This document shows positions 30,405 through 41,424 of a stretch of 64,000 nucleotides of DNA, piece by piece. The position numbers and the translations under genes were made by a program. How positions within the stretch are numbered: position 1 is the stretch's first letter; each line of letters begins with the position of its first letter. The stretch is from Frondihabitans sp. PhB188 (lineage in GTDB: Bacteria; Actinomycetota; Actinomycetes; Actinomycetales; Microbacteriaceae): contig NZ_RJUO01000001.1 in NCBI RefSeq assembly GCF_003752365.1, forward strand, positions 682,001-746,000, written 5' to 3'. The notes under the pieces are model-generated. The model saw nothing but the letters and a program-made list of their open reading frames with translations, was not told the DNA's origin and searched no databases.

Positions 30405-31483
30405 TCGCCCTGGTCGCCGATGTCGGCCAGACGCGCCTCTTCGTCGGCCTGGATGCACGACTCGATGACCGGCTCGAGCGCGCCGTCCATGACGGCGTCG
30501 AGGTTGTAGGCCTTGTAGCCGGTGCGGTGGTCGGCGATGCGGTTCTCGGGGAAGTTGTAGGTGCGGATGCGCTCGGAGCGGTCCATCCCCCGGATCTGGC
30601 TCTTGCGGGCGATGGAGTCGACAGCCGCCTGCTCCTCCGCCTGACGGGCGAGGATGCGGGCACGGAGCACGCGCATTCCGGCCTCGCGGTTCTGCAGCTG
30701 CGACTTCTCGTTCTGCATGGCCACGACGATGCCGGTCGGGAGGTGCGTGATCCGCACAGCGGAGTCGGTCGTGTTGACCGACTGGCCGCCGGGGCCTGAC
30801 GACCGGTACACGTCGATCTTGAGGTCGTTCTGGTTGATCTCGACCTCTTCGGGCTCGTCGACCTCGGGGAACACCAGCACGCCGGTGGTCGACGTGTGGA
30901 TGCGCCCCTGCGACTCGGTCGCCGGCACGCGCTGGACGCGGTGCACGCCGCCCTCGTACTTGAGGTGGGCCCAGACGCCCTGCGCGGGATCCGACGAGTT
31001 CGACTTGATGGCCACCTGGACGTTCTTGTAGCCGCCCAGGTCGGACTCGTCGCGCTCGAGGAGCTCGGTCTTCCAGCCCTTGGACTCGGCGTAGTGCGAG
31101 TACATGCGGAGGAGGTCGGCTGCGAACAGCGCGCTCTCGGCACCGCCCTCGCCGCCCTTGATCTCCATGATGACGTCGCGGCCGTCGTCGGGGTCGCGCG
31201 GGATCAGGAGTCGCCGGAGCTTCTCCTGCGTCTCGGCCAGGGTGTCCTCCATCGCGGGCACCTCGGCCGCGAAGGCCTCGTCTTCGCGCGCGAGCTCGCG
31301 CGCGGCGTCGAGGTCTTCGCCAGCCTGCAGCCACGCCGTGTGCGCAGCGACGATGCGGCTGAGCTCGGCGTACCGGCGGTTGATCTTCTTGGCTCTGGCC
31401 GCATCCGCGTGAACGGCGGGGTCTGACAGCTGGTGCTGGAGATCCTCATGCTCGGCCAGCAGCACTGCTACCGACTCGAACAC
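30401..31483 (-). CDS. prfA: Peptide chain release factor 1
   Basis: A 360-residue RF1 that ends translation at UAA and UAG. The peptidyl-tRNA hydrolysis motif [15 protein letters not shown] lies near residue 230. The tripeptide that reads the stop codon appears as PATESQG, the PxT form of RF1. The GTG at 31483 has AGAGGA upstream inside the end of rho and follows the rho stop by two bases, so the gene is coupled to rho. A longer in-frame extension to 31636 is rho in another frame. Confidence 0.95.
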   Translation of the reverse strand: MFESVAVLLAEHEDLQHQLSDPAVHADAARAKKINRRYAELSRIVAAHTAWLQAGEDLDAARELAREDEAFAAEVPAMEDTLAETQEKLRRLLIPRDPDDGRDVIMEIKGGEGGAESALFAADLLRMYSHYAESKGWKTELLERDESDLGGYKNVQVAIKSNSSDPAQGVWAHLKYEGGVHRVQRVPATESQGRIHTSTTGVLVFPEVDEPEEVEINQNDLKIDVYRSSGPGGQSVNTTDSAVRITHLPTGIVVAMQNEKSQLQNREAGMRVLRARILARQAEEQAAVDSIARKSQIRGMDRSERIRTYNFPENRIADHRTGYKAYNLDAVMDGALEPVIESCIQADEEARLADIGDQGE

Positions 31484-31485
31484 GC

Positions 31486-33843
31486 TCAGTCCTCTTTGTG
31501 GCCGGCCGCCGCCGGGACCGACTTCTGCACCTGGACCAGGAACTCGACGTTCGACTGAGTCTCTTTTAGGTTGCGGAGGACGATCTCGAGCGCCTGCTGC
31601 TGGTCGAGGCCGGCGAGAGCGCGGCGCAGGCGCCACGTGATCGTGACCTCGTCGGGGCTGAGGAGCATCTCTTCGCGGCGGGTTCCCGACGCGTTGACGT
31701 CGACGGCCGGGAAGATGCGCTTGTCGGCCAGGTGGCGCGACAGGCGGAGCTCCATGTTGCCGGTGCCCTTGAACTCCTCGAAGATCACTTCGTCCATCTT
31801 CGAGCCGGTCTCGACGAGCGCGGTGGCGAGGATGGTCAGCGAGCCGCCGTTCTCGATGTTGCGCGCGGCGCCGAAGAAGCGCTTCGGCGGGTAGAGAGCC
31901 GACGAGTCGACGCCGCCGGAGAGGATGCGGCCCGAGGCCGGGGTCGAGAGGTTGTAGGCGCGGCCCAGGCGGGTGATCGAGTCGAGCAGCACGACGACGT
32001 CGTGGCCCAGCTCGACGAGGCGCTTGGCGCGCTCGATGGCCAGCTCGGCGACCGTGGTGTGGTCTTCGGCGGGACGGTCGAAGGTCGAGGCGATGACCTC
32101 GCCCTTCACCGTGCGCTGCATGTCGGTGACCTCTTCGGGACGCTCGTCGACCAGGACGACCATGAGGTGGACCTCGGGGTTGTTCTTGGCGATCGAGTTC
32201 GCGATGGCCTGCAGCACGAGGGTCTTGCCGGCCTTGGGCGGCGAGACGATCAGGCCGCGCTGGCCCTTGCCGATCGGCGACACGAGGTCGATGATGCGCG
32301 TCGACAGCTTGCCGGGCTCGGTCTCGAGGCGGAGGCGCTCCTGCGGGTAGAGGGGCGTCAGCTTCGAGAACTCGACGCGCTTGGCGGCGTCGTCGATGTT
32401 CTGGCCATTGATCGAGTCGATGCGCACGATCGCGTTGTACTTCTGGCGGCCCTGCTGGTTGTCGCCCTCGCGCGGCTGACGGATCGCGCCGACGACGGCG
32501 TCGCCCTTGCGGAGGTGGTACTTCTTCACCTGGCCGAGCGACACGTACACGTCGCTGGCGCCGGGGAGGTAGCCGGTGGTACGGACGAACGCGTAGTTGT
32601 CGAGCACGTCGAGGATGCCCGCGACGGGGATGAGCACGTCGTCTTCGGTGATCTCGGGCTCGAAGTCGTCGTTCTGGTTGGAGCGGCCGCGCTTGCGGTC
32701 GCGCTGACGGTTGCGGCTGCGGCCGCCCTCGTTCTCGTCGTCGACGGGCCCGTTCTGGCCGCCCTGCTGGTTCTGCTGGCCGTTCTGGGCCGAGCGCTGG
32801 TCGTTCTGACCGCCCTGGTTGCCGACGGTCGGAGCGGACTGCGGGGCCTGGCCGTTCTGGCGGTCGTTGTTCTGGCGGTCGTTGTTCTGACGGTCGACAT
32901 TCTGGTTGCCGCCGTTCTGGCGGTCGCCACCCTGGTTGCCGCCGTTCTGACGGTCGCCGTTCTGGTTGTTCTGGCGGTCGCCGCGGTTGCGGTTGCGGCT
33001 GCGACGGCCGCCTCCCTGCTGCGGCTGCTGGTCGGAGTTCGAGTCGGACTTGCCGCCCTGATCAGACGACGCCTGGTCGGCGGCGGGGGCCTGCTGAGAA
33101 GCGCCGCCCTGCTCGGCCGTCGAGGTGTCGGCCTCGACCCCGTTCGAGCCGCCCTCGGCAGCGGCCTCGGCTTCGCGCTGCTCGCGCAGGCGGGCCTGCT
33201 CGGCACGGGTGCGGTCGGCGCGCGACTGGCGGGGCGGGAGGTCGAGGACGATGTCGTCGGTGGTCTTGGGCTCGGCGGTGGCGGGCGCCTCGGCCGTCTG
33301 GCCGGAGTCGCCGGCACGGCGCGAACCGCGACGACGGCGGTTGCCGCCCTCACGAGGCTCGGCCGGAGCCGCCTCGTCAGCGGTCGCGTCGACGACGGGC
33401 GCGACGGCGGCCGCGGGCGCCTCGACGGCGACGGGCGTCTCGGTGGGGATCTCGAGAACGCCCGACTCGCCCTGGTTGGCGTGCTCGACGGCCGACTTGG
33501 GAGCCGTCGCGGTGGCGGTGGTGGCGCGGCGCGGGGCGCGCTTGGCCTTGGCCGGCGCGGCGGGAGCCTCGACGGCGGTCTCGGCCGCGGAAGCCTCGAC
33601 GGCGGCTTCGGCTGCGGGAGCCTCGACCTCGGCCGGCGCCTCGAACGTCAGCTCGGGCTGGGCGTCGGCCGACACCGCGGCGGCGGGGGCGACAGCGCCC
33701 GCACCGGCCTGAGCGGCCTCGATCGCCGCGATGAGATCGCCCTTGCGGAGCTTGGAGATGCCGGAGATGCCGAGCGACGAGGCGAGAGCCTGGAGCGCCG
33801 GCAGACGCTGAGCTGTGAGTTCAGCGGTGGTCGTGTCAGTCAC
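31486..33843 (-). CDS. rho: Transcription termination factor Rho, with long N-terminal insert
   Basis: A 785-residue hexameric RNA helicase. Residues 1-45 are the Rho N-terminal helical domain ([25 protein letters not shown]). Then comes an insert of some 330 residues: Ala/Glu/Pro-rich first, later rich in Asn, Gln, Arg and Gly ([18 protein letters not shown]). The RNA-binding cold-shock-like fold starts near 405 ([21 protein letters not shown]) and the ATPase follows with [12 protein letters not shown] and [15 protein letters not shown]. Long inserts are known in actinobacterial Rho and alter RNA binding; this one is strongly repetitive. GTG start at 33843 after AAAGGAAA. A 198-bp leader separates it from thrB. 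Confidence 0.95.
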   Translation of the reverse strand: MTDTTTAELTAQRLPALQALASSLGISGISKLRKGDLIAAIEAAQAGAGAVAPAAAVSADAQPELTFEAPAEVEAPAAEAAVEASAAETAVEAPAAPAKAKRAPRRATTATATAPKSAVEHANQGESGVLEIPTETPVAVEAPAAAVAPVVDATADEAAPAEPREGGNRRRRGSRRAGDSGQTAEAPATAEPKTTDDIVLDLPPRQSRADRTRAEQARLREQREAEAAAEGGSNGVEADTSTAEQGGASQQAPAADQASSDQGGKSDSNSDQQPQQGGGRRSRNRNRGDRQNNQNGDRQNGGNQGGDRQNGGNQNVDRQNNDRQNNDRQNGQAPQSAPTVGNQGGQNDQRSAQNGQQNQQGGQNGPVDDENEGGRSRNRQRDRKRGRSNQNDDFEPEITEDDVLIPVAGILDVLDNYAFVRTTGYLPGASDVYVSLGQVKKYHLRKGDAVVGAIRQPREGDNQQGRQKYNAIVRIDSINGQNIDDAAKRVEFSKLTPLYPQERLRLETEPGKLSTRIIDLVSPIGKGQRGLIVSPPKAGKTLVLQAIANSIAKNNPEVHLMVVLVDERPEEVTDMQRTVKGEVIASTFDRPAEDHTTVAELAIERAKRLVELGHDVVVLLDSITRLGRAYNLSTPASGRILSGGVDSSALYPPKRFFGAARNIENGGSLTILATALVETGSKMDEVIFEEFKGTGNMELRLSRHLADKRIFPAVDVNASGTRREEMLLSPDEVTITWRLRRALAGLDQQQALEIVLRNLKETQSNVEFLVQVQKSVPAAAGHKED
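32851..32985. repeat. Degenerate tandem repeats in the Rho insert
   Basis: Units built on TTCTGGCGGTCGTTG (15 bp) and longer mixes with GTTGCCGCCG repeat across this stretch and encode RQN, DRQNN and GGNQ runs in the minus-strand gene. They are a likely site of length variation between strains. Confidence 0.65.
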
Positions 33844-34041
33844 GGAGATGGTTTCCTTTCGCTCCCCGGCACAGATAGGCGGGGGTGAGCTTGCCGTGCC
33901 TTGGGCAACGGCCGCGCAGACGACTCACCCGAACGTGTACGGATGCACAGTTCGAGAGATCAGCGCAATGGGTGTGCGGCGCAGGAACACGGGATTTCGT
34001 TGTGTTCTGCCCCGGGATTCGCGGCCGCTCAAGAGATGGAA

Positions 34042-35004
34042 CTAGTGAACGGCGCTTTCTACCGGGTGCGGCACCACTGTAGCACCCTTGAGATCGACGG
34101 CCAGCATGAGCGCGCGCCATGTCGAGATGGAGTGCTCGTCGACCAGCCGGGCGGCGAAGAGGCGCTGGGCCGGGTCACTTCCGAGCACGAGGAGCGATGG
34201 CCCTGCGCCCGAGACGACGGCGGCGAGGCCGGCGTCGCGCAGCATGCGGATGAGAGTGTCCGTCTCGGGCATGGCGCTCGCGCGGTAGCTCTGGTGCAGG
34301 CGGTCCTCCGTCGCTGCGAGCAGCAGCTCGGGGCTCTGGATGAGAGCGGCGACCAGCAGGGCCGAACGCGACACGTTGAACGTGGCGTCCTCGTGGGGCA
34401 CGGACGCCGGCTGCAGGCTGCGCGCCAGCTTCGTCGAGAGCGTGGTCTCGGGCACGAACACGACCGGCGAGACGCCGCGGTGCACGAGCAGCCGCTTGTG
34501 CGACGGACCCTCGGAGGTGGTCCACGCGATGGTCAGGCCGCCGAACAGCGCCGGCGCGACGTTGTCGGGGTGCCCCTCGAGCTCGGTGGCGAGAGCCAGC
34601 AGGGTGGTGGAGTCGACCTCGACGATCCCCTCGAGGAGGCCCTTCGCGGCCATGATCCCGGAGACGATGGCGGCAGCGCTCGAGCCGAGGCCGCGACCGT
34701 GGGGGATCGCGTTGACGGCGTGCAGCTCGAGGCCGGGGAGTTCCTGCCCCAGTGCTCTGAAGGCGTGTGCGATGGACCGCACGACGAGATTCGTGTCGTC
34801 GACGGGGACCTCGCCCTCCCCCACCCCGGTCACGTGGACCGAGACGCCGGGCGTCGCGGTGGCCGTGACGACGAGCTCGTCGTACAGCGACAGCGCGATG
34901 CCCAGCGTGTCGAAGCCGGGGCCGAGATTCGCCGAGGTGGCGGGCACTCGCACGAGCACCGATCGGCCGACCGGGCTAGTCGCCCCGACGGGAGCGTGGG
35001 TCAC
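34042..35004 (-). CDS. thrB: Homoserine kinase
   Basis: A 320-residue GHMP kinase that phosphorylates homoserine, the step before threonine synthase. The first motif [16 protein letters not shown] lies near residue 20, the ATP loop [17 protein letters not shown] near 95, and the third motif [13 protein letters not shown] near the end. The GTG start at 35004 overlaps the thrC stop by 4 bp. It ends the hom-thrC-thrB operon; a 198-bp gap then leads into rho. Confidence 0.95.
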   Translation of the reverse strand: MTHAPVGATSPVGRSVLVRVPATSANLGPGFDTLGIALSLYDELVVTATATPGVSVHVTGVGEGEVPVDDTNLVVRSIAHAFRALGQELPGLELHAVNAIPHGRGLGSSAAAIVSGIMAAKGLLEGIVEVDSTTLLALATELEGHPDNVAPALFGGLTIAWTTSEGPSHKRLLVHRGVSPVVFVPETTLSTKLARSLQPASVPHEDATFNVSRSALLVAALIQSPELLLAATEDRLHQSYRASAMPETDTLIRMLRDAGLAAVVSGAGPSLLVLGSDPAQRLFAARLVDEHSISTWRALMLAVDLKGATVVPHPVESAVH

Positions 35005-36083
35005 GCCGACGCTCGCACCAGGCCGAGCACGTCGGCGACCTCGGCGGTGTCGACGGACACGACGGTGGGCGTCACTTCGCCGCCATCGGCCGTCTTCAGA
35101 GCCCACTGCGGGTCTTTGAGGCCGTGGCCGGTCACCGTGAGGACGATCGTCGCACCCGCAGGAACGTGCCCGGCCTCGGCGCGCTCGAGCAGGCCGGCGA
35201 CGCTGATCGCCGAGGCGGGCTCGACGAAGACGCCGACCTCTTGCGACAGGATGCGCTGCGCCTCGAGGATCTTGTCGTCGGTGATCGCGCCGAAGTAGCC
35301 GTCGGTGAGCTCGCGCGCCTCGAGGGCGAACTGCCACGACGCCGGATTGCCGATGCGGATGGCGCTGGCGATCGTCTCGGGGTGCTTGACGACCGAGCCG
35401 CCCACGATCGGGGCGGAGCCGGCGGCCTGGAAGCCGAACATGCGGGGCATCTTCGTCGTGCGGTTCGCAGCGAGGTCTTCGCGGTAGCCGCGGGTGTACG
35501 CCGTGTAGTTGCCCGCGTTGCCGACCGGGAGGTAGTGGAAGTCGGGCGCGTCGCCGAGCACGTCGACGACTTCGAACGCGGCGGTCTTCTGGCCCTCGAT
35601 GCGGTCGTTGTTGACGGAGTTGACCAGGTGCACGGGGTAGTTCGCAGCGAGGTCGCGAGCGATGTCGAGGCAGTCGTCGAAGTTGCCCTGGATTTGCAGC
35701 AGCTGGCCGTTGTGCGCCACGGCCTGGCTGAGCTTGCCCATGGCGATCTTGCCCTCGGGCACGAGCACCGCGGCGGTGATGCCGGCGTGCGCCGCGTAGG
35801 CGGCCGCCGAGGCCGACGTGTTGCCGGTCGAGGCGCAGATGACGGCCTTGGCGCCGTGCTCGACGGCCTTCGAGATGGCCATCGTCATGCCGCGGTCTTT
35901 GAACGAGCCGGTCGGGTTGATGCCCTCGTACTTGACGTAGACCTTCGCGCCGGTGCGCTCGCTGAGGGCGCGCGCCGGGATGAGCGGAGTGCCGCCCTCG
36001 CCCAGCGTGACGATGGGGGTCGCCTCCGTGACGTCGAGACGGTCGGCGTATTCGCGCAGGACACCCTGCCACTGGTGGGCCAT
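35001..36083 (-). CDS. thrC: Threonine synthase
   Basis: A 360-residue PLP enzyme that makes threonine from O-phosphohomoserine. The PLP lysine lies in [14 protein letters not shown] near residue 60 and the phosphate-binding glycine loop in [10 protein letters not shown] near 185. It is the compact fold typical of Actinobacteria, without the long insert of E. coli ThrC. The ATG overlaps the hom stop by one base and the gene overlaps thrB by 4 bp, so the three threonine genes form one tightly coupled unit. Confidence 0.95.
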   Translation of the reverse strand: MAHQWQGVLREYADRLDVTEATPIVTLGEGGTPLIPARALSERTGAKVYVKYEGINPTGSFKDRGMTMAISKAVEHGAKAVICASTGNTSASAAAYAAHAGITAAVLVPEGKIAMGKLSQAVAHNGQLLQIQGNFDDCLDIARDLAANYPVHLVNSVNNDRIEGQKTAAFEVVDVLGDAPDFHYLPVGNAGNYTAYTRGYREDLAANRTTKMPRMFGFQAAGSAPIVGGSVVKHPETIASAIRIGNPASWQFALEARELTDGYFGAITDDKILEAQRILSQEVGVFVEPASAISVAGLLERAEAGHVPAGATIVLTVTGHGLKDPQWALKTADGGEVTPTVVSVDTAEVADVLGLVRASA

Positions 36084-37411
36084 CAGGCTCCTTCAACTCG
36101 AAGCACGCTCGTGACGGAGTTCACGACGGGTGCGGTGGTGAGGTCGGCGACCGTGGCCGCGAGCGAGGCTTCGCGCGCGCGGTGCGTTCCGATGATCAGC
36201 GTAGCGGTGGCCGGGGCCTCGCCCGGCCCCGTGACGCTCTGCGACCCCGAGGTCTGCTGGACCGTCTCGACACTGACGCCGTGGTGCGACAGGATGCCGG
36301 CCACCGTCGCGAGGACGCCCGGCTGATCGGTCACGTCGAGCGTGATCTGATAGCGGGTCGTGACGGTGCCGATGGGCAGGATCCGCAGGTCGGCGTGGTT
36401 CGACTCGGCGAGGCCCGGGCCGCCGATGACGTGGCGTCGCGCCGCCGACACGAGGTCGCCGAGCACGGCCGAGGCCGTCTCGACGCCGCCCGCGCCCGCG
36501 CCGTAGAACATCAGGTCGCCGGCGGCCTGCGCCTCGACGAAGACGGCGTTCTTGGCGCCGTGGACGGCGGCCAGGGGGTGGCCCAGCGGAACCAGTGAGG
36601 GATGCACGCGCGCCGAGACGCCCGCCACGCCCTCGTCGTCGACGAGGCGCTCGCAGATCGCGAGGAGCTTGACGACGTAGCCGGCCTTGCGCGCCGCGAC
36701 GACCTGCTCGTGTGTGACGCCGGTGATGCCCTCGCGGTGGACGGCGACGAGCGGGACGCTCGTGTGGAAGGCCAGGCTCGCGAGGATGGTGGCCTTCTGC
36801 GCCGCGTCGTAGCCCTCGATGTCGGCTGTGGGGTCGGCCTCGGCGTAGCCCAGCTCGGTGGCGTAGGCGAGGGCGTCGTCGAGCGACTCTCCCAGGGTGT
36901 CCATGCGGTCGAGGATGAAGTTCGTCGTGCCGTTGACGATGCCCATGACGCGCTCGACGGTGTCGCCGGCGAGGCTCTCGCGCAGGGGGCGGATGATCGG
37001 GATCGCACCGGCGACGGCGGCCTCGTAGTACAGCTGAGCGCCGACCTGCTCCGCGGCTCGGAACAGCTCGGGGCCGTGGCTGGCCAGGAGCGCCTTGTTG
37101 CCCGTGATGACGTCGGCACCCGAGTTGAGGGCCTTGAGCACGAGGCTGCGCGCGGGCTCGATGCCCCCGATCAGCTCGACGACGATGTCGGCTCCCAGGA
37201 TCAGCGACTCGGCGTCGGTGGTGAGCAGCTCGCGCGGCAGGTCGACGTCGCGCGTGGCGTCGAGGTCGCGGACGGCGATGCCCGTGAGCTCGAGGCCCGC
37301 GCCGGCACGGCCCGCGAGCTCGTCGGACTGCTCGAGCAGGAGCCGCGCGACCTGGCTTCCGACGGAGCCGGCGCCGAGGAGGGCGACCCGGACGTTGCGG
37401 TATTCGATCAT
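36083..37411 (-). CDS. hom: Homoserine dehydrogenase
   Basis: A 442-residue NAD(P)-dependent dehydrogenase reducing aspartate semialdehyde to homoserine. The Rossmann motif is [14 protein letters not shown] near residue 10; the catalytic block [21 protein letters not shown] lies near 165; and a C-terminal ACT domain ([25 protein letters not shown]) near 360 suggests feedback inhibition by threonine, as in Corynebacterium. It starts with ATG 14 bp after lysA, so lysine and threonine branches share a transcript. Confidence 0.95.
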   Translation of the reverse strand: MIEYRNVRVALLGAGSVGSQVARLLLEQSDELAGRAGAGLELTGIAVRDLDATRDVDLPRELLTTDAESLILGADIVVELIGGIEPARSLVLKALNSGADVITGNKALLASHGPELFRAAEQVGAQLYYEAAVAGAIPIIRPLRESLAGDTVERVMGIVNGTTNFILDRMDTLGESLDDALAYATELGYAEADPTADIEGYDAAQKATILASLAFHTSVPLVAVHREGITGVTHEQVVAARKAGYVVKLLAICERLVDDEGVAGVSARVHPSLVPLGHPLAAVHGAKNAVFVEAQAAGDLMFYGAGAGGVETASAVLGDLVSAARRHVIGGPGLAESNHADLRILPIGTVTTRYQITLDVTDQPGVLATVAGILSHHGVSVETVQQTSGSQSVTGPGEAPATATLIIGTHRAREASLAATVADLTTAPVVNSVTSVLRVEGA

Positions 37412-37425
37412 GTGGTGCTTTCCGT

Positions 37426-38871
37426 TCAGAGTGCGGATCGTGAAGAGGCTGCGGGTCGCGCGACGATGTCGTCGAGCTCGAGGTCGCGCGCCAGCAGGTG
37501 GGCCTCGGTCTCCCCGCGGACGATGATGCGGGCGCTGCCGTCCGAGACGGCGACGACCGGGGGTCGCCCCACGTGGTTGTAGTTGCTCGCGAGGCTCCAG
37601 CAGTAGGCTCCGGTCACAGGAACTGCCACGAGGTCGTCGGGGGCGACGTCGCCGGGCAGGTAGTCGGCAAGCACCACCAGGTCGCCCGACTCGCAGTGCT
37701 TGCCCGCGATGCGGACGAGCGCGGGCGCGGCCGACGAGGTGCGGCTGGCGATGCGCACCGAGTAGTCGGCGCGGTAGAGCGCGGTGCGGGCGTTGTCGCT
37801 CATGCCTCCGTCGACGCTGACGTAGCGGCGGACGGCGGTGCCGTCGTCGACCTCCGTGCCTGAGACCTCGACGTCTTTGATGGTGCCCACGGTGTACAGC
37901 GTCGTGCCCGCTGGTCCGGCGATCACGCGCCCGGGCTCGACGGCGATCACCGGCACGGGGATTCCGAGCCGCGCGCACTCGGCCGCGACGACCTCGGCGA
38001 TGCCTCGCGCGAGGTCGGCGATCGGAGCCGCGTCGTCGACGCGCGTGTAGTTGACGCCGAATCCGCCGCCGAGGTTGAGTTCGGGCAGGTCGCCGTCGGC
38101 GAGGAGCGCGGCGTGCACCTCGAGAAGGCGGCGTGCGGCCTCGCCGAAGCCGTCGGTGCCGAAGATCTGCGAGCCGATGTGCGAGTGCAGGCCCAGGAAC
38201 CGCAGCGACGCGTGCGAGCGGATGGCGGCGACGGTGGCCGGGGTGTCGGCGAGGGTGATGCCGAACTTCTGGTCTTCGCGGGCCGTCGCGAGGTACTCGT
38301 GCGTGGACGCGTGGACCCCGCTGTTCACGCGCAGCCGCACCGGCTGCACGACGCCGTGGCGCTCGGCCGTAGCCGCGATGCGCTCGATCTCGATCAGGCT
38401 GTCGATGACGATGGCGCCGACGCCGGCGGAGACGGCGCGGTCGATCTCGACGGGAGACTTGTTGTTGCCGTGGAACCCGATGCGGGCGGGATCGGCCCCG
38501 GCCGCCATCGCGACTGCGAGCTCGCCGCCGGTGCAGACGTCGATGGCGAGGCCGGCCTCGGTGACCCAGCGGACCACGGCGCCCGACAGGAACGCCTTGG
38601 CGGCGTAGTAGACCTTCGCCGTCGACCCGATTCGGCCGATCTCGGCGTCGAAGACCTGCTTCGCCTCGGATGCCCGAGCACGGAAGTCGGCCTCGTCGAC
38701 CACGTACAACGGCGTGCCGAAGGTCTCCGCGAGCTCGGTCGCCGTCACTCCCCCGAGCGACAGCACGCCGTCGTCTCCGCGCACCGCGGACGTCGACCAG
38801 ACGCCGGCGGCGAGGTCGTTCGGGTCGGCGGGCTCGAGGAGCCAGTCGGGGGCGAGGGGGTTCGCGGTCAC
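37426..38871 (-). CDS. lysA: Diaminopimelate decarboxylase
   Basis: A 481-residue PLP enzyme giving L-lysine from meso-diaminopimelate. The PLP lysine is in VYYAAKAFLSGAVVRWV near residue 80, HSHIGSQIF near 220, GGGFGVNYT near 255 and the C-terminal GAYCWSLASNYNHVGRP near 420. The GTG start at 38871 overlaps the stop of the DUF2993 gene (GTGA). Length is slightly above average because of a 40-residue N-terminal extension. Confidence 0.95.
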   Translation of the reverse strand: MTANPLAPDWLLEPADPNDLAAGVWSTSAVRGDDGVLSLGGVTATELAETFGTPLYVVDEADFRARASEAKQVFDAEIGRIGSTAKVYYAAKAFLSGAVVRWVTEAGLAIDVCTGGELAVAMAAGADPARIGFHGNNKSPVEIDRAVSAGVGAIVIDSLIEIERIAATAERHGVVQPVRLRVNSGVHASTHEYLATAREDQKFGITLADTPATVAAIRSHASLRFLGLHSHIGSQIFGTDGFGEAARRLLEVHAALLADGDLPELNLGGGFGVNYTRVDDAAPIADLARGIAEVVAAECARLGIPVPVIAVEPGRVIAGPAGTTLYTVGTIKDVEVSGTEVDDGTAVRRYVSVDGGMSDNARTALYRADYSVRIASRTSSAAPALVRIAGKHCESGDLVVLADYLPGDVAPDDLVAVPVTGAYCWSLASNYNHVGRPPVVAVSDGSARIIVRGETEAHLLARDLELDDIVARPAASSRSAL

Positions 38872-39671
38872 GAGCAGCTCCCGGTCGTCTCGAAGGTGGA
38901 GTCGGTCAGCGCCAGCGAGTCGGTGTGCACCGAGATCCTCGCCGTCTTCGGCGCGACGACGATCTTCGAGACCGTCGCCCCCTTCGGCAGGTACTGGGCC
39001 GCGCAGACGCTCAGGTCGAGCGTCTTGGCGTACTGCAGGATCGCCGACGGCGACAGCTGGATCAGTCCGGACTTCAGGTCGGTCTCGGTCGGCGTGAACG
39101 CCACCTTCGTGCCGGAGCCGGAGGGCGCAACCGAGCCGGTGATCGTGTCGGACACCTTCAGGCCGAGCACGGTCAGCGTCTTGTCGAGCGACACCCGGTC
39201 GTCGCCGAGGCGCAGGGTGCCGAGGCGCTTCACGGCGTCGAGGTCGTTGATGGCCGACTGGTCGACGGTGATCGTCGCGTCGACGTCTCCGGTCGTGCCG
39301 CCCTCGCTCAGAGGGACGTCGGCGATGCGAGCGGTCGCCGAGAGCGGGGTGCCGCCCACGACGAGGTCGTGCGACCGGAGGTCGAGCTCGTCGAACCGAC
39401 CCTTCGCGAGCTGCGCGATCGCGGAGAATCCCCCGATGGTGGCGTCGACCGAGCCCGTCGAGCCGGCCGGGAGCGACGACTGAATCTGCTTCGATACCTG
39501 GCCCTCGGCGTACGAGCGCACGACGAAGTCCGCGGCCACGACGAGAGCGGCGAGAAGGACGACGACGATGACGAGGACGACGAGGGGATGCCCACGTCGC
39601 CGCCCTATCGCCGAGGTCGAGCTCTTCGGCGACGAGGTCGAGCCGTTCGGCGCTGGGGTCTGCGAGCTCAT
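38868..39671 (-). CDS. DUF2993 (LmeA-like) membrane-anchored protein
   Basis: A 267-residue protein with a polar start, one membrane helix near 28-50 (HPLVVLVIVVVLLAALVVAADF) and an extracellular domain of the DUF2993 family (RSYAEGQVSKQIQSSL, FDELDLRSHDLVVGGTPL). In Mycobacterium a member, LmeA, takes part in lipomannan elongation in the periplasmic space; whether this one does so is not shown. It is inserted between argS and lysA with a 3-bp gap to one and a 4-bp overlap with the other, so it is made as part of that operon. Confidence 0.85.
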   Translation of the reverse strand: MSSQTPAPNGSTSSPKSSTSAIGRRRGHPLVVLVIVVVLLAALVVAADFVVRSYAEGQVSKQIQSSLPAGSTGSVDATIGGFSAIAQLAKGRFDELDLRSHDLVVGGTPLSATARIADVPLSEGGTTGDVDATITVDQSAINDLDAVKRLGTLRLGDDRVSLDKTLTVLGLKVSDTITGSVAPSGSGTKVAFTPTETDLKSGLIQLSPSAILQYAKTLDLSVCAAQYLPKGATVSKIVVAPKTARISVHTDSLALTDSTFETTGSCS

Positions 39672-39674
39672 GAG

Positions 39675-41351
39675 CTACATCCTGTCAGGAGCCGACACGC
39701 CCAGGAGGCCGAGGCCGTTGCGAATCACCTGCCCCGCGGCGTCGTTGAGCCACAGTCGCGTGCGGTGGAGGTCGGTGACCCCTTCGTCGCCGAGCGGCGT
39801 GACGCGGCAGGCGTCGTACCAGCGGTGATAGGTGCCGGCCACCTCTTCGATGTAGCGGGCGATGCGGTGCGGCTCGCGAAGCTCGGCGGCCTGCTGCACC
39901 ACGCGGGGAAGCTCGGACAGCGCACCGAGCAGCGACGCCTCCGTCGGGTCGGTGAGCAGCGAGGCGTCGAACACGCTGCGGTCGACGCCGGACGCCGCCG
40001 CGTTGCGGCCGACGGCCTGCGTGCGAGCGTGGGCGTACTGCACGTAGAAGACCGGGTTGTCGTTGCTGCGCTTGGTCAGCAGATCGAGGTCGATGTCGAT
40101 CATCGAGTCGGCCGAGAACCGCACGAGCGAATAGCGGCCGGCGTCGACGCCGACGGCCTCGACGAGGTCTTCCATCGAGACGACCGTGCCGTTGCGCTTC
40201 GACATGCGCATCGGCTCGCCGTCGCGGACGAGGTTGACCAGCTGGCCGATCAGGATCTCGAGGTTGACGCCGGGAGTGTCGCCGAAGGCGGCGCACATGG
40301 CCATCATGCGGCCGATGTAGCCGTGGTGGTCGGCGCCGAGCATGATGATGTTGCGCTCGAAGCCGCGCTCGCGCTTGTCGAGGTAGTAGGCGAGGTCGCC
40401 CGCGATGTACGCGGCCTCCCCGTCGCTCTTGATGATGACGCGGTCGCGATCGTCGCCGAAGTCGGTCGTGCGCAGCCAGGTCGCCCCGTCGGCCTCGTAG
40501 ACGTGGCCGAGCTCGCGCAGGCGCTCGATGGCGCGCTCGACGGCGTGCGACTCGTGCAGCGAGTTCTCGTGGAAGTACACGTCGAAGTCGACGCCGAAGT
40601 CGTGCAGAGATTCTTTGATGTCGCCGAACATGAACTCGACGCCCACGGCGCGGAAGAGCTCCTGGGCCTCGTCGCGCGGGATCTGAGTCACGTCGCCGTC
40701 GTACGTCTCGATGACGCGGGCGGCGATCTCGCTGATGTAGACCCCGCCGTACCCGTCGTCGGGCGTGGGCTCGCTCAGCGCGCTCGCGAGTAGGCTGCGC
40801 GCGAAGCGGTCGATCTGAGCCCCGTGGTCGTTGAAGTAGTACTCGCGAGTGACGATGCCGCCGACCGCCTGGAAAATGCGGGCGAGGCTGTCGCCCACCG
40901 CCGCCCAGCGGACGCCGCCGATGTGGATCGGCCCCGTCGGGTTGGCCGAGACGAACTCGAGGTTGATCGTCACGCCGTCGTAGTAGGTGCCGCGGCCGAA
41001 GGCCTCGCCCTGCTCGACGATGGTCTTCGCGAGAGCGCCAGCGGCGGCCGCCTCGAGAGTGATGTTGATGAAGCCGGGGCCTGCCACGTCGACGCCCGCG
41101 ACACCGTCGGTCTCGGCGAGCTCGCCGGCGATGGCCGTGGCCAGCTCGCGCGGGTTCGTGCCGAGGCGCTTCGCGAACCTCATGGCGACGTTGGACGCCC
41201 AGTCGCCGTGATCGCGATTCTTCGGCCGCTCGAGAACGGTGTCGGCCACGGTCGCCTGGAGGGCCTCCAGCGACGGGTCGGACTCGCGTCGGCGCTCGGC
41301 GATTCCCTGGACGACGGCGAGCAGGGTGGCGGAGAGTTCGGCTGGAGTCAC
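39675..41351 (-). CDS. argS: Arginyl-tRNA synthetase
   Basis: A 558-residue class I aminoacyl-tRNA synthetase. The HIGH signature is [12 protein letters not shown] near residue 125 and the KMSKS-like loop is MRMSKRNG near 383; the Arg-specific N-terminal tRNA-binding domain and the C-terminal anticodon domain (DALR type) are complete. Two starts compete: TTG at 41360 and GTG at 41351. I chose the GTG because a TANNNT -10 element overlaps the TTG and lies eight bases upstream of the GTG, the leaderless spacing seen elsewhere here. It leads the argS-DUF2993-lysA-hom-thrC-thrB run. Confidence 0.95.
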   Translation of the reverse strand: MTPAELSATLLAVVQGIAERRRESDPSLEALQATVADTVLERPKNRDHGDWASNVAMRFAKRLGTNPRELATAIAGELAETDGVAGVDVAGPGFINITLEAAAAGALAKTIVEQGEAFGRGTYYDGVTINLEFVSANPTGPIHIGGVRWAAVGDSLARIFQAVGGIVTREYYFNDHGAQIDRFARSLLASALSEPTPDDGYGGVYISEIAARVIETYDGDVTQIPRDEAQELFRAVGVEFMFGDIKESLHDFGVDFDVYFHENSLHESHAVERAIERLRELGHVYEADGATWLRTTDFGDDRDRVIIKSDGEAAYIAGDLAYYLDKRERGFERNIIMLGADHHGYIGRMMAMCAAFGDTPGVNLEILIGQLVNLVRDGEPMRMSKRNGTVVSMEDLVEAVGVDAGRYSLVRFSADSMIDIDLDLLTKRSNDNPVFYVQYAHARTQAVGRNAAASGVDRSVFDASLLTDPTEASLLGALSELPRVVQQAAELREPHRIARYIEEVAGTYHRWYDACRVTPLGDEGVTDLHRTRLWLNDAAGQVIRNGLGLLGVSAPDRM

Positions 41352-41359
41352 GGTCGTCA

Positions 41360-41365
41360 ATCCTA
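41360..41365 (-). promoter_or_regulatory. -10 element of a probable leaderless promoter (argS)
   Basis: TAGGAT on the minus strand, eight bases before the argS GTG at 41351. No ribosome binding site stands at usual distance. Confidence 0.45.
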
Positions 41366-41424
41366 CCGGTCACGATGGTGCGGCGATCTCGTTCTCCACA
41401 GGGTCGATCCGCCAAGATTGAGGC

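Noticed and set aside
33844-34041. Attenuator or riboswitch in the rho leader
   Set aside because: Only a bulged 8-bp stem (GCTC-CCCC/GGGG-GAGC) was seen and no known riboswitch fits. The 198-bp gap holds one near-copy of the 12-mer and nothing else I can support.
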